A stretch of DNA of 64,000 nucleotides from Amoeboaphelidium protococcarum (taxonomy: Eukaryota; Aphelidiomycota; Aphelidea), in assembly GCA_023515745.1 (NCBI GenBank), contig JALECJ010000256.1:1054001-1118000 (forward strand), in the 5' to 3' direction. Position numbers and translations under genes: made by a program. Under the pieces are notes generated by a model. It had not been told where the DNA came from. It saw only the letters and a list, made by a program, of their open reading frames with translations, and did not search any database. This document shows, piece after piece, positions 44,755 to 59,851 of the stretch. The first letter of the stretch is position 1, and every line of letters begins with the position of its first letter.

Positions 44755-45969
44755 ATGACCAAGTGGCTTTCCCAGTTTGAAAATACAAGTATTCCTGCTG
44801 TCTGTTATGAAGATTATGGTGCATTATCCAAGATTTTGCAAGTCAGATCCGTGCCTCTGCTGCATCCTCAGTCTTTCCAGTCTAGTCCGAATACACCCAA
44901 AGTACTGTTGAGAATGATTGCCGCGCCTGTGAATCCGTCTGATGTGAATTAGATACAAGGAGTTTATCCGCTGCGACCTGAGAAAGCTGAAGGCCTTCCG
45001 TTCATTGCAGGTAATGAAGCTCTGGCGTAAGTTGTGAAAGTTGAAGATCCACAATTGTCAGATTTTTAAGTTGGTGACTTGGTATTGCCTACAGGTCAAG
45101 TATTTGGTAGTTGGAGACCGTATGCCATTGTACCTGCATAGAAACAGTTCTTGAACAAGATTCAGCTCTCATAGGACCGTGTCAACATGATTACGGAGCG
45201 TGAGATGATTATCGGCCTCAGCACACTGAGTGTTAATCTTTGCACTGCATACAGAATGTTGAAAGACTTCACGGCGCTAAAGCAAGGGGACGTGGTAATA
45301 TAGAATGGTGCCAATAGTGGAGTGGGGCGTGCGGTCATTCAACTGTGTAAACTTTGGGGCCTCCAGTCGGTGAATGTGATTCGCGCGCGTCAAAATCAAT
45401 CTGAAACGGATCAGTTGAAACAAGAGTTGATTGAGCTCGGTGCTGGACAAGTTGTGACTGAAACGGAATTGTCTCAATCTTCGCGTGATATTAACAACAC
45501 TGCTACGCTTGCCTTGAACTGTGTTGGTGGAGAGAGCGCGTCATTTTTAATTAGAGCTCTAAAGCACGGTGCCCATCATGTTACTTATGGCGCCATGTCT
45601 AAGCAGCCGATTAGTGTCGGCGCGGGACCTCTGATATTCAAGGATATTAAGTTTGTTGGATTCTGGGTTAGTCAATGGAAGAAGGATAACGCTGGTACTC
45701 AAGAGTATTAGACTATGATTGATAACTTGGTTGATTATCTCCAGAGTGGGAAATTGAAAGTACCGCCAGTAGATGTTCTGGACATGATCCCGCATGATCA
45801 CTTTGATGATAGTTTTAGCATCTCTATTAAAGTTTCAGATGATTTCTAACTGAAGTCAGTTACGTAAGATCAAGTTTAACAATTGAATGAACAGGTCCTA
45901 AGTAAAGTGTTGAAGTCTGAGAGTGGTAAGAATAGTGCCAAACAACTGCTGCAATTTGCTAAGTTCTGA
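44755..45969 (+). CDS. ETR1: Mitochondrial trans-2-enoyl-CoA/ACP reductase
   Basis: 404 aa, ATG 44755 to TGA 45967-45969. Medium-chain dehydrogenase/reductase fold. The N-terminal GroES part carries PVNPSDVNQIQGVYP with the conserved catalytic-region Tyr of the MECR/ETR1 family, then GNEALAQVVKV. The NADPH-binding motif is NGANSGVGRAVIQL at about residue 183, followed by LALNCVGGESASFLIRAL, VTYGAMSKQPISV and KDIKFVGFWVSQW, all typical for ETR1. It would catalyse the last step of mitochondrial type II fatty-acid synthesis, which also feeds lipoate. No zinc ligands, as expected. A strong presequence is not evident. Confidence 0.9.
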
Positions 45970-46048
45970 GACTTATATAATCTAAATAAAGATAAATAAA
46001 TGACGCGTTGTAAAAATTAATTATTATCTTCATTCAAAATCTTTATAA

Positions 46049-47014
46049 TCATAAAAGAGTTTCTCCAAGAGCTGCGCGAGTCAAAGAGCAGCCAATTTGG
46101 ATAGTCTATTAACGTTAAGTATCATCACCCAAAACCGGATTCACCTCCATGATATCAAGCGCACATAGAAGACCAGTCTCCCATATAGCTTCACAGATAT
46201 AGTGACCCTCTCTAAAAGTTAAGCCTCCGCGGACAGGCGTACCAGTTGATGGTGCCACTGAAGGATCTAGAGCATCAACATCGAAAGAAAGATGCACAGG
46301 TAAATTCATATTCGGATTAATGTCTTGCAGAGCGCGTTACACCACTCCACTGATGCCGTACTTGTCCACCTCATGCATAGAGTATGCTTTAATACCAAGC
46401 TCTTTAATCAATTTCTTCTCAGCCGCGTCCACATCACGAAGGCCAATATAAGCAATTCTATTTGGTGGTAGAGAGCGAATATCTGCAGTCCATTCAAAGC
46501 CTGGAACGTCCCCACATCCCTTCAGCTTCATCAGAAATGCAACAGGCATCCCGTGCAGATTGCCAGACTGAGACATATAAGGAGAGTTAATATCACCATG
46601 AGCATCGACCCAGATTAGAGCGAAATCATCATGAACTGCTGAGGTTCCAGCCACAGTTCCAAGACCGAGCGAGTGATCGCCGCCCAACGTCAGAGCAATC
46701 TTACCAGAACGTTGAGCCTCAGCGACCAGATTCTTCAATTCCAGGCAGACATTGCCAACCGTTCTGGGAAACTTAATGCTTGCAGGCGCATTGGGGAGTT
46801 GAAATGGAGGATCAGCTGACGTCTTAGTGGGCGATGGTGGAGTCGGTGTGGACAGCGAATTTAAACCAGCCGTCCAACCGAGATCAGCCAACTGCTTCAC
46901 AAGACCAGCATCGAGCATCTGCTATGGGCCCAGTTCTACTCCACTCTTGGGCTGACCACCATTGAATGGCGCAGCGATAATTTCAATCTGCTATTTAGGC
47001 GAAAACTTGGACAT
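46049..47014 (-). CDS. Arginase
   Basis: 321 aa on the minus strand, ATG 47012-47014 to TGA 46049-46051. Ureohydrolase fold with an arginase-like N-terminus ([21 protein letters not shown]) and the manganese motifs [21 protein letters not shown] and [33 protein letters not shown] and LDIMEVNP complete the core. The second metal motif reads DAHGD where many arginases have DAHAD. It converts arginine to ornithine and urea. Length is normal for fungal CAR1-type enzymes, and no mitochondrial presequence is visible, so probably cytosolic. Convergent with the enoyl reductase gene (80 bp apart). Confidence 0.93.
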
Positions 47015-47202
47015 TATATGATAAGAATATAATCTTATGAATTATTGTTGATTTAGTTGTTTACTGATAAAGAGAGCTGTTGCCGAGGAGAACGTCTTTC
47101 AGGGACAGATTGATCAAAAATTTTTAAGCAGAGGCGACGAGGCGTGAGAACTTCTTCATCATAAAATCCACCTATTTATTACTGATAACATCGAATGTGG
47201 TT

Positions 47203-48156
47203 TCATTTCTTATTACGATAAATTATCCATAGTATCAACAATATAGAGTCTCCAACAGCAACCATGATAAACACCAAGCTAGCCAATAGAAATTATGTAG
47301 TATACTCTCCATCTGGATAATGTTTGAAAATGAGCGATATGACTCCCAAGATAGATCCAGACAAATCCATGAGGATAAAAGTCAAACTTAATCCGGCCGA
47401 GGATTTGAATATGAAAAGTTCAAAAATGGCAGGCAGGAATCCAATGCAACACAAAACTGATGGGAATATGGTCACAAATAAGACAAGCGAAGACGGTTAA
47501 GGCTATCCAGAATCGCTACGTAACGCGTAAAGTATACCGACTTCTATCAAAATCCAATATACAGAGCCGATAATGAACGCATAAAGAACATGCTTCAACA
47601 TGCGGCGTTTATCCCTAATTGGAAACTACTAACCGTCAGTGGGCCGATCATCATCCCGAATAGCTGTGAGATCTTAAGTCAGTTCCAATTCGGAAGATTT
47701 TTCCGCTGAAACAGTCTTTGATGATTTTATACCAAGCAGGCGCCAAATAGGACTAAGCACTGATGTAAAATCTTGTACTTGGTACCCACCGCTAACGTAC
47801 CCCCATTACAATATCATCAGAAAGGAGAAGAAAGCAAACCCATGCGGCTATATAATCAGCCCATAGCTGACATTAACGTGAATGAAATAAGCGCATTAGA
47901 ATATAACTCCAATGAACCAGAGCACGGGCATCATCAGAGAGAGTCCTTTAAGTGGATCTTGAAACTTTACATTCTACTGCCCACTACTATCGTTTGCAAC
48001 ATCTTCCGCATCCAAAGATTACACTCTCAGCAAGTTTCGCTAGTTTTAGCGGTGTATTCTATGAGTATGAACAAGCTAAGGTACCAGCTAGACAGTGAAC
48101 ACAATTAGAGAAATAGTGCCAAACACTTCCTCTACAGTTTTGTTCGCAGTAATCAT
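47203..48156 (-). CDS. PQ-loop membrane protein (SLC66/Ypq type)
   Basis: 317 aa on the minus strand, ATG 48154-48156 to TGA 47203-47205. Helix 1 with the PQ motif: TISLIVFTVQLVPQLVHTHR, where the Gln of PQ is TAG. Then GLSLMMPVLWFIGVIFQ and a third helix (GFAFFSFLMILQWGYV). A polar loop with KSSKTVSAEKS and ELTQDLTAIRDDD separates the second bundle: LYAFIIGSVYWILIEVGILYAL, IGFLPAIFELFIFKSSAGLS (second PQ-like motif, with Pro but no Gln), and ASLVFIMVAVGDSILLILW. Seven helices in total, as in lysosomal/vacuolar PQ-loop transporters of cationic amino acids (Ypq/PQLC2) and cystinosin. The substrate cannot be set from the sequence. Confidence 0.8.
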
Positions 48157-48293
48157 TATATCGCTCCGTGTCTTACTACTGTATTGTTTTGAGTGAAAAG
48201 TCTGTTGCAGATTTTACGCGCCATTTGATCGCTTCTCACTCATTTCTCTTTGTGAGAGAAAACTATAAAAATTACAACTGAGAATAGAGAGAA

Positions 48294-48938
48294 ATGGGAA
48301 AGTTGACCAAGTTTGATAGCGATGATGAATTAAACATTGCGGATGATTTGATGGATATGGAAGCATAACAACATATTGCAGATGTGATAGATACCAGTTA
48401 TGACAGCGATGACAGCGACGCGCCTGTTGAAGAGTCCTCCATCAATAAAAACGCGTCTTCTGATGTAGAATTGTAAAAAGTGTCCTCTGGTAATAGTATC
48501 AATGCGAAGGTGCTAACAAAGAGTTAGAAAAAGCGGCGAAAGCGGTCAAATTAGGAAGCTACTAAGCAGATACGATAAGCAGAGGAATAGTAAGCAGTGA
48601 CTGCTAAGAAGACTGAAGATCATACAGATTCCGAGATCCTACCTCTGGATAACGAGTTGGTTGAATCACTATTCCAGTCTAGTAAAAATGAATCTAGCGA
48701 TGTACATAATGACACTAGTAATAAGAAACCTCGTACTAAGAAGAGAATTGCGCGCAAGAAGGAAACTTCTGATGATAGTAGATAGTTTGTTAAAGTGAGT
48801 GAGATTGACGGTCCGTCTCAGTCTGCTGGATAATCGTCAAGACTAGCAATGTTATCTAAAGTGAATGTATTGAGATCCAATAGGAAACACTCTGTAAGCA
48901 AGAGAATGCTGCCAACAATGTTTTCTATTAAGAATTGA
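48294..48938 (+). CDS. Acidic/basic, probably nuclear protein of unknown function
   Basis: 214 aa, ATG 48294 to TGA 48936-48938. Acidic start (KFDSDDELNIADDLMDME, then YDSDDSDAPVEESS), strongly basic middle (KSQKKRRKRSNQ), a second basic patch (NKKPRTKKRIARKK) and a Ser-rich stretch. It ends in RSNRKHSVSKRMLPTMF. The charge alternation is typical of nucleolar/ribosome-biogenesis proteins such as Utp16 or Slx9, but no family-defining motif is clear. Divergent from the PQ-loop gene, 137 bp apart, so the two probably share a promoter region. Confidence 0.6.
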
Positions 48939-48977
48939 TAATAAGGTGATAATACATTATGAATAAAGTATACATGT

Positions 48978-50090
48978 TCAAATTTCAACGCGTTTACTAG
49001 CATAAATTGCCTTGTTCAACTACAATTGAAGTCTAGTCATCTCCATTACGAGGTTGGATGCAATGAGATCACCAAAGTTTTCAGGTATATCGTCACTGTC
49101 TTCAAGACCACACAGCTTCTTCATCTATAATTTTAGGCCGCCGCCAAGAGTATTGAAATCAGTCACATCCTACACAATATATAGTTACGTTATAAATTAT
49201 CAGTATTATTACTAAAGAGGGAGATTGCAATGATGTAATGTCCCACATTATCAGACAAAGTAACAATGAGAGTATATATATGCTTCGGCAAACCATCCAT
49301 GTACCAAAAAGCCATGAACGGATTAGATGAAAGCAGCATTAATGTAGACTCAAACTTTACGCAATACCCACTGAAATTATAAATATGGCGCGGTAAGTTG
49401 AGTCACTAAAGAGGCAATCATATCGCGGCAATCTCCCTCGAAATAATATCTTACCTTAAGAAGATCCATAACGGACTTTATAGACTCCAGCTGCTATTTC
49501 AACTCAGAAGGAGACTTTACAACAGACTAATCACACACTTCGACAAATCTGGGCGCGCAAGCCTAGATTACAGCTTAATCAACCATGGCAGGCGCGTCAG
49601 TCTTGTACTTATCCAAGGAATCTGCCAACTCAGTTTAAGGTAGTTGATAAGCATTGATCGATAAATCTTTCTATGTACAATCAAAGTTGAGATACAGGAT
49701 ATCTTCATCCTTCTCCAACCCATAGAGCTGATCCATCGCCTGCCTGAAAACTTGATGAAATTGCTTAAAATCAGACCACTATTTTTCAGCAGTGAGAGCG
49801 GATCCCATCGTTGAGTACCAGCCTACCAATTTATTACCTTCCTCGACATCGAATCGCTTGTAAATCTCATAAATCTTTTGAAAATAATCAGTATCCACCA
49901 GCGGTTTACCAGCGGCATCTTTCTTCATCTACACTGGCATCACGTTCTGGATCACCACAATCTCCTCCTCCAGAGCCAGCTATACCGATCTGCCAAAGAG
50001 AGCACCAACCACAAACTCTTACTCTGCTTTTCGCCTATCATGGAAATGAAGTGTAGACAGAACCACCTAATCCGAAATTGCAATCTTCAT
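48978..50090 (-). CDS. Translation initiation factor eIF3 subunit F
   Basis: 311 aa in three exons on the minus strand: 50090-49455, 49354-49247 and 49169-48978 (TGA 48978-48980). Introns are 100 nt (GTAAGA...AAAG; the nearer TTTCAG site would give a TGA) and 77 nt (GTGGGA...TGTAG). The MPN domain is clear: AISDQVVLSTLHFHDRRK, EFVVGALFGRSVQLALEEEIVV, NVMPVQM, NKLVGWYSTMGSAL and ILYLNFDCTQKDLSINAYQL. The metal-binding JAMM residues are absent, as in other eIF3f. The C-terminal helices (TDFNTLGGGLKLQMKKLCG, MEMTRLQLQLNKAI) fit eIF3f dimer contacts. In eIF3 it pairs with eIF3h or e/m. A diverged Csn6/Rpn8-like identity cannot be fully excluded. Confidence 0.75.
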
Positions 50091-50341
50091 CCTTGTGTCT
50101 TTAAATGAATTTACACACTTTATTATGAGAGCTCTTAACAGACGCGGATACTGACACGAGAAAGTTGATGAAAACTGCGCGGGGCGAAGAACGGCTAAGG
50201 TTCGCTCACTGCAAAGCAATCATCATTCACTTCAGTATCACTAATCTTGTAACAACTGAAAAAGTATATTGCACTAAAAAAGCAAATCTAAAGCACTTTG
50301 ACACTCGTAAAACAAAACAAAATATTGAGCTTAATGAATAT

Positions 50342-51379
50342 TCATCGTTAAAGATTATTGCGAAAATGTAAGCGACGATCAATCTCAAGTTCCCGTTGCT
50401 TTTCAATCATTGCCAACATTGGACGTTGTACGATGGATAGAAGATCGACGCTCTGTAAATGGTCATCATTCAGAGTTGAGCCGATTTATTGTATAGCAGC
50501 AGCAGCGGCTTCACATGTAGACAGAAAGCCTTCTTGTGGCTCCTTTTTGAACGTTCCATAAGCAGATTCTGGCACATTATCAACTTTAATCTGCGGATAC
50601 TAATGCAACCAAGAGTTGGAATGAAATATCTTCTTTGCCTGTGCCCAAGTACCATCAATTATAATTAGAGTCAACTTGTCGCTGCTTAAATCAAGTGGAA
50701 TAGTATCAGCCGCCACAGATTGTTTAGATGGAAACAATAGAAATTTCTAACGACCTCCAACATCGAGCAAAGCATCTAAAGCCGGATGATTCCCTTTTGA
50801 AAAGTCATAGCCAACAAAAACTGCACAATGCTTAAATGTCTTTTGTAGAATGTGAACTGTGCCCATTTTAGTTGGACATTGGAAATATACTAATACCACC
50901 AATTAGACGCGTTCGTTGTCAATGAGACTTTCGGGATAGAACGGGCAGAGGCAAGTTTTAGGAGATCTATGACACCCCTAACACGTAGCTTTTGCTTTAG
51001 CAGGTGCGTCATTCGCGTCATGAGACTATTATTACAATTAAGAGCATTTAGTCAAAAAATTCTTATCCATCCTATTACCACTCACATGAGTTCTTCGCTG
51101 CATCTCCAGTGATTTACAATGAAACTTCCACTGATCAAGCTACATAAACTGCTAAGAGTCCTTAACAGCTAGACGCGTATACTTTTCCATGATATCCTGA
51201 GTATATATACGCGGGAAATCAGCGATATACCTCCTCTTAGTATCCGTCAATTTATTGTCGTAATTCTTGAGGATCATCAGTTTCCATATCCAGCCGTCGT
51301 TCGACATTAATAGTGTCTACTGACACGCGAGTCCGAATTATATCAAATCTCTCAATGAGTCTAGATATCGTATTGACAT
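50342..51379 (-). CDS. DTW-domain tRNA aminocarboxypropyltransferase
   Basis: 345 aa on the minus strand, TGA 50342-50344; ATG taken at 51377-51379 (an alternative in-frame ATG lies at 51305-51307). The C-terminal half has the DTW/TapT family layout: the zinc-type start CQGCHRSPKTCLC, LVVLVYFQCPTKMGTVHIL, KFLLFPSKQSV, LIIIDGTWAQAKKIF (the DTW motif written as DGTW), and GFLSTCEAAAAAIQ. These enzymes place the acp3U modification on tRNA D-loops using SAM (human DTWD1/2, bacterial TapT). The N-terminal half (KRRYIADFPRIYTQDIMEKY, WKFHCKSLEMQRR) is not in bacterial homologues and is of unknown role. Gln codons here are often TAA/TAG, with a QLQQQ run. Confidence 0.8.
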
Positions 51380-51535
51380 CCATAGCGCTATCAATTTATC
51401 ATCCTTTACTATTTTATTTAACCGTATTGCTCTTTTTTTCTGTTTGCTCACCATATCTACAAGGATCTAGATTGGACTAAAACTGAATTGAAGCAAAAGG
51501 GTAAAAGAGGGAAAACAAAACCATTTTTTAACAAT

Positions 51536-52720
51536 TCAAAGTTTTGCATTTGTACTACTATCGTCACTGTGTAAATTCATGTACTCTTCTAATAAATCAA
51601 TAGAATATGCGCATGACCCCCAACTTGACTGATATCCATAGCCACCATGCCCATAATTATGAACAATTGCAAATCTTGATGATTAATGTTCCAAGACTTC
51701 AACCTCACACCTGATTCCACTAACTCGGCAAGGGCGAAGACCAACAGAATGACGAAGGATGAACAAATCATTTGGTAATTCATTGCACATCTTGCGACAT
51801 CTATCGACAATAATTTAGGCGCATTTTTAGTAAGGCGACGTGTTATAGTTGTAAGGCTCAAACGTGCCGCCTAACAAGCAAGTTCCATCCTCGCGTGGGA
51901 TAAGATATGCAATTCCATTCTGATCCAAATCTCTATCTCTAGTCATGGTGTGCTTGAACTATCCCTTCACAAGTACAGTCTACCCCCTGGCCGGATACAC
52001 GTCTGCATCCATTACACCACCAAGCGTTGCAGCACCTAGACCAGTGCAGTTGAATATAGCCGAAACACCCGCAAAATCAGCGCAAACGTCCAAGATATTA
52101 TCCACATGTCTAATCAAAATAATTCCACCTTAGCTGATAAACTATTACTGCAAAAATTTCAGATACTTGAGCGGATTCACAGTAAAGGTATCATAAGAAT
52201 AACCAAATGCACAACTATCAGGCAGTTTATCGGGTGTTAAATACTCAAACTACACAATACTAAGAAAATACAAATCATCATCAGATCATTTATCAGCACA
52301 AAAATATAGCTTACATTCTCAACAAAAGTTTTGAACCATGGATCGGTCCAATCTTGACATTAAGTCTTGTATACAATCTGATTATTCAGCCGCATAACAC
52401 CAGAATTAGGGATCGTGGACATTATCCTCAGCGTTTTATACGTGACACGCTCAAACTGTTACAAGCGATAGTCATTCTGTTTAGCGATGGAATGCCAATG
52501 TGCACCAGCCTCCACCGATGCATACCATCCATTAATATAATCTGGAGTAGCCTATGAGATTATGGTAACCTACAGATCTTGTGAGAAATGAGGAGTAACA
52601 ACCATTAATAATAAGAAAGGATCATTGACAACATACCTGATAGCCTCTGTGCTGTAATAAACAGGCGGTTGATAAACCGATGACTCCACAGCCAATAACA
52701 ATAGCCTTTTTTTCCATCAT
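51536..52720 (-). CDS. D-amino-acid oxidase (peroxisomal)
   Basis: 350 aa, minus strand, three exons: 52720-52637, 52569-52315 and 52249-51536 (TGA 51536-51538). Introns are 67 nt (GTATGT...TGTAG) and 65 nt (GTAAGC...TGTAG). The FAD Rossmann motif is IVIGCGVIGLSTACLL. VEAGAHWHSIA, INCTGLGAATLGG-like FNCTGLGAATLGG, VYPARGQTVLVKG, ILRHSVGLRPCR and HNYGHGGYGYQSSWG follow the DAO family closely. It oxidises D-amino acids to imino acids with hydrogen peroxide. The protein ends in Ala-Lys-Leu, a PTS1-type peroxisomal signal. The gene is divergent from the SLC66A2-like gene, separated by 950 bp. Confidence 0.92.
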
Positions 52721-53669
52721 AACTTATAATTTCTGCATTGATCTTATTTTCTTTGGTAGATTAAGATTGAAAGAAGTTGCGACGATAAAGCGTCTCTTCA
52801 AGAACGGAGGCGCGAAACTATTCATTGGAGCTTTCTGCTGCAAAGCTTGAGTGGTTCTCTCTATCAATGCAAAGGGATATCAGTTATGTTATATTCTATG
52901 ACACCGACTTCAGCCAATTTATTTCACTTTTACCTTTATGGAAATGGAAATCTCATAACAGATACAATATGGCATAATTCTAATTCGAGACGCTCAGATG
53001 TAATTGCTTTAAAACCATGAAAAGGTGACGCGTTTTCTCTTCTTTCATTAGAAATTTGACACCTGGATATTATGGCGGCACCTTCTCACTATTATCAGTG
53101 TTGTTGTCGTTGTATATGCCAGGGAGAATAAATTTTCTGATGTCTTAGTACTGTCTACTCAATTGTCTATGAGTGTACAGTCCCGTTACGTCAGTACATT
53201 ATATCACTTTCAGTGTTATCATCTCGTAATCTAACAGTTGATGCTGGTTGATGATATCTTTTATATATCAGTCCTCCTTTGATTGAGGAATTTTTGGCTG
53301 TGATGATTAAATTCTTACCTACATTATCTGTAATTTTAATATAATGAAGATAATTTTATATTTAATCTGAGTCTCTAATAATTTGTGTTAATCATGTCTG
53401 TTCACATATATACGCGTCATTTCACTTTATCATCTTGTACACCGTAATAAATGTTTACTAACATTGAGAACATTTTCATTCTTCCAGTGGTTGTAATATA
53501 TCCCGGCTGAAAACAGAATCTCAAAATCAATATACAGTATGGTGAGGTAGAATAGAAACATTATGCATACTTATACGATGCTTTCACTATCAGTTTATCA
53601 TTCCGCGATCTTTGTGTTAGTTTCGCGTTCATTGAAAGCACTTTTATCTATTTTAGTGATCGAGTTGCA
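52721..53669. other. 0.95 kb divergent intergenic region
   Basis: Lies between the D-amino-acid oxidase and PQ-loop gene starts. A+T-rich, and I see no convincing open reading frame, RNA gene or repeat. It should contain both promoters. Confidence 0.4.
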
Positions 53670-54471
53670 ATGTTTAATTTTTTCTCAATAGCAATGGTCT
53701 TTGGACCTGTTGCGCCGTACATCCCATAGTATAGATAGATTGCAAAAACTCAGAGTTCTGCTGGATTCTCAACTTATACCGTTGCCTTGCTCCTAATTGC
53801 CAATATATTACGTGTGTTCTTTTGGATTGGAAAAAGATTTGAGTTGACTCTGCTATGGCAATCAATTATTATGATTCTGGCTCAACTAGTATTGCAACAG
53901 GCCTGTGTTAAGTATGCTCATCGCGCGGAAGTACTTGAAATGCAGACTCTTGATCCTAGTTCCCCCACTAAAGTGAAGAGATTTGAGCATGAAACTGCAT
54001 TCTCCAACTTGTTCATTCATAAGCTAATGGGGTAGTTCTGGCGATGGAAAGACTTTGGGAAGTATTTGATTTTTCTGCTATAGTTTGTTATAATCATGCT
54101 AATGCTGTAACTATTATTCGGTCGATCCGCATTTTACATTGAATCTGTCGGATTAGTATCGTTGGTTCTTGAATCACTTCTTGCACTTCCCCAAGTGATT
54201 AACATTATGTCGACCAAATCTTCCAGCGGATTAAGGTAAACATATGTGTGTTCATAATCTTATGTAATAACTTGCGCCTTAATTGACCTTTTGTAGAATT
54301 GAGACTATATTGATGTGGTTTGGCGGTGATCTATTCAAGACTGTCTACTTTTTTCAGGTTAGTGCACCAGTATAATTTATGGCGTGTGGTGTCATCTAGC
54401 TGTCTATTGATCTAGCTATATTCGCTCTCATGATTCTGTATTCCAGACGCTAAAACAATGAGTAGAGATGA
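53670..54471 (+). CDS. PQ-loop protein, SLC66A2/Any1 type
   Basis: 246 aa; exon 1 53670-54235, 61-nt intron 54236-54296 (GTAAAC...TTGTAG), exon 2 54297 to TGA 54469-54471. First PQ repeat: FGPVAPYIPQYRQIAKTQSSAGFS, followed by STYTVALLLIANILRVFFW, LLWQSIIMILAQLVLQ, a polar loop, then FLLQFVIIMLMLQLLF, the second PQ repeat (ESLLALPQVINIMSTKSSSGLR) and two final helices. The SSAGFS and WFGGDLFKT signatures are those of PQLC1/SLC66A2 and yeast Any1/Cfs1, a Golgi/endosome scramblase-related protein that counteracts phospholipid flippases. The reading is family-based. Confidence 0.85.
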
Positions 54472-54689
54472 CCTATATGACAAATAACTGTAAAACTGTG
54501 CACTTACGCGCTTGAAACTGCTCTTGGAGACTTTCGTTTCATTTCGCGTTTCAGAAGATTGAAAAAGTCGCGGGCGCGTTTCAACTTTCTCTCTTTCCAC
54601 CTGCGCTTTAGTACTAGCTTATCTGTTATTGCAAGTATATTGTAAAAACTATAAAGTTAATCTTATAAAGGCATTGAAGATAGCTCATT

Positions 54690-57576
<2,887 letters not shown>

Positions 57577-57677
57577 GAAATTGTTGTTGTATATGAAGAT
57601 GATTGATTGACTTTAAATGAAAGAATGTATTAGCATGTTTGAAATAAAAAATAATTTCTTATTGATTCCATATACAG

Positions 57678-59579
57678 TCATAGACTTTCCTTCTATGAAT
57701 GATTCAATTCGAGGTGTTGTTGCATTTTATGATATTGTACAAGAGATTTCAACAAATCTCGATAGGACATCTGCAAGTCTTCAATGCAGTCGATTACACA
57801 TTGATAATTGCTCTTTTCCTCAGAGCACTTACATTCAACCGTGTCCTCATGCAACAACTACACTTTCTAGCCATCGTAATCATATGTTTAACGAGGCTAC
57901 TTGACTGGCGCAATAATATGCTGAAATGGAGCAAACATTTGAACCAGCGCAGACTTGGTAGACGATGAACTTCCGCGATCTCTTTCAACCGCAGCAGCTG
58001 GTTCAGTATTCGGTGCCAGATGAGTTTATGATGAAGTTTGAGATTTATTTTGACCATTTGTAACGGATGCAAGATCAATTGGAGTATTAGTACCACCACC
58101 ACCCAATTTAAGATTGTTACCACTCGGGGTCTTATTCAACTACTACTACTGATGATGATTAAGTTAATGAGACCCAAAAGGGATAGCGGAAGCGGACCTC
58201 TTCCCTTCATCTGAGGATTGTTTTACGTGAGAGCCACCAGACAATTGCTATCTACCACCATGAATAGCAATAGAATTCTAATGATGTTAAGATTACGGTA
58301 AACCAAGATAATTACTAGACAGCCTGGCAAAGAAAGACTTGGGCTACGATTAACTCTTGGCCTTTTCAAGATTACTTCCATCATTCTTATTACTAGATTT
58401 CTACTACTATTATTATTACGTCTAAGAAGGTTAATTATGTTGTTATAGAGCTGATCTGAGGCTATCTAATGGATTCAGGTGGTGAGAAGAGTGTCCATTC
58501 TTCGCAGACATTTACTACTGCTACTTTTACGGTACTTGATGACCATTTCTGTCTTAATGATCCTATTTATGCATAGCAGTAGATTCTCCATATGAAGACA
58601 GATTAGAATGACTAGAACTACCGCGTAACTGTAACGCATCCTAAAACTAAGACGACAACGATGAACTACTACCGCCAATACCACTCTCTGTAATTGAGGA
58701 CTGTCTTTACTTTCGCTATGACACAGATTATTATGATGGTGGATGAGAATTCTACACAGCTTCAATATGTTTAACACTAAGCATCAATCTACCATCATCA
58801 ATATAAAAATCTATAATCATAGACTTTAGTGGAAGAGATTCGCTATTCTAAAGCACTCTAGAATAAAACTATTTGGCACTACTATACCGCAAACCATGCG
58901 TCTTTACAACATACTCTTTACCACTCTGTGCCGTCTACAATATTATAGTTGTAAGATCCAGCAATTCTTCAAGCATTTACATTCTCTATTATATATTCCA
59001 AGTGGCACCTTTCGTAGACTACTAACATTAATTATAACAAGAGTTTTAATACTTGAGCTTTCGATCTAGAAGTTAAAGCAGAGAAATGCAATCAGATATC
59101 TAATCAACTTACCATCCTCTACTTTAATTGAGATTATACAGACTCGATGACTGCTTATTGTTATAATAGTTAATAGTAGCATCAGCATCATCAACACTAC
59201 CATTAGATGAAGCTTATCGACTACTACTGTTATTGTTAAGAGAAGCAAACGTCAACTATATAGCTTTAGGCTTGGATGTACCAATGTGATGATGATGGCC
59301 ATGTAGTGAGTGGTGATCCAGCTTAATGGTCAATCCACCACCAGTTATCGTATCACCCATAAATGTAATAAATCCACGTATAGCCTCATCATGCGATAAT
59401 ATGACAAAGTTTTCTTCAATCACTTTCTCTAACTACTCCTACTAAAACTACTAAAACTATTACTCCACTCTGTACCTCTATGACGACTCCCTTGATTGAA
59501 GAACATTTAGACACTAATCAATACACTGCTGTCCCTATTCAAGAAGTTCACCAAACTTCAACTCCCAAAATTACTCCAT
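57678..59579 (-). CDS. Rogdi/Rav2-like protein with Gln-rich extension
   Basis: 570 aa, minus strand, four exons: 59579-59123, 59057-58981, 58934-58227, 58148-57678 (TGA 57678-57680). Introns are 65, 46 and 78 nt; intron 1 (GTAGAG...GAAAG) is chosen because other sites give TGA. The start MEQFWELKFGELLEQGQ, NFVILSHDEAIRGFITFMGD, LTIKLDHHSLH and IIDFYIDDGRLMLSVKHIEAV follow Rogdi. Its yeast homologue Rav2 acts in the RAVE complex that assembles V-ATPase. A long Ser/Gln/Asn-rich region follows (poly-Gln runs mostly TAA/TAG), then a conserved-looking end with CKCSEEKSNYQCV and DLQMSYRDLLKSLVQ. The C-terminal 250 residues are not part of Rogdi and have unknown function. Confidence 0.6.
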
Positions 59580-59851
59580 AAAATATTTCCAAATTATTTA
59601 AGTTATACTTATACTTTATAAATGATAAGTTTAATATTGTAAAAAACCTCCAGTGAGTTAAAGTTGGAGAAGAAAGCATAAACGGGTGTTCTTGTCGATC
59701 AAAAACAAAAGACGTTCCGCTCTTTGTGTGGATGATCAACCTCTACACTGGGCCTACTGTACAAGGGGAAAATGTACTGTATAAACCTTAACATTCAAAT
59801 ATACATTTCATGATATATACTTTTATAGAATCAAAGTTTAATAAAATGAGA

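Noticed and set aside
58475-58777. Alternative minus-strand frame with Val/Leu/Arg-rich translation
   Set aside because: Wrong frame of the Ser/Gln-rich Rogdi-like exon; the frame that links to flanking exons is rich in TAA/TAG and gives a coherent low-complexity protein.
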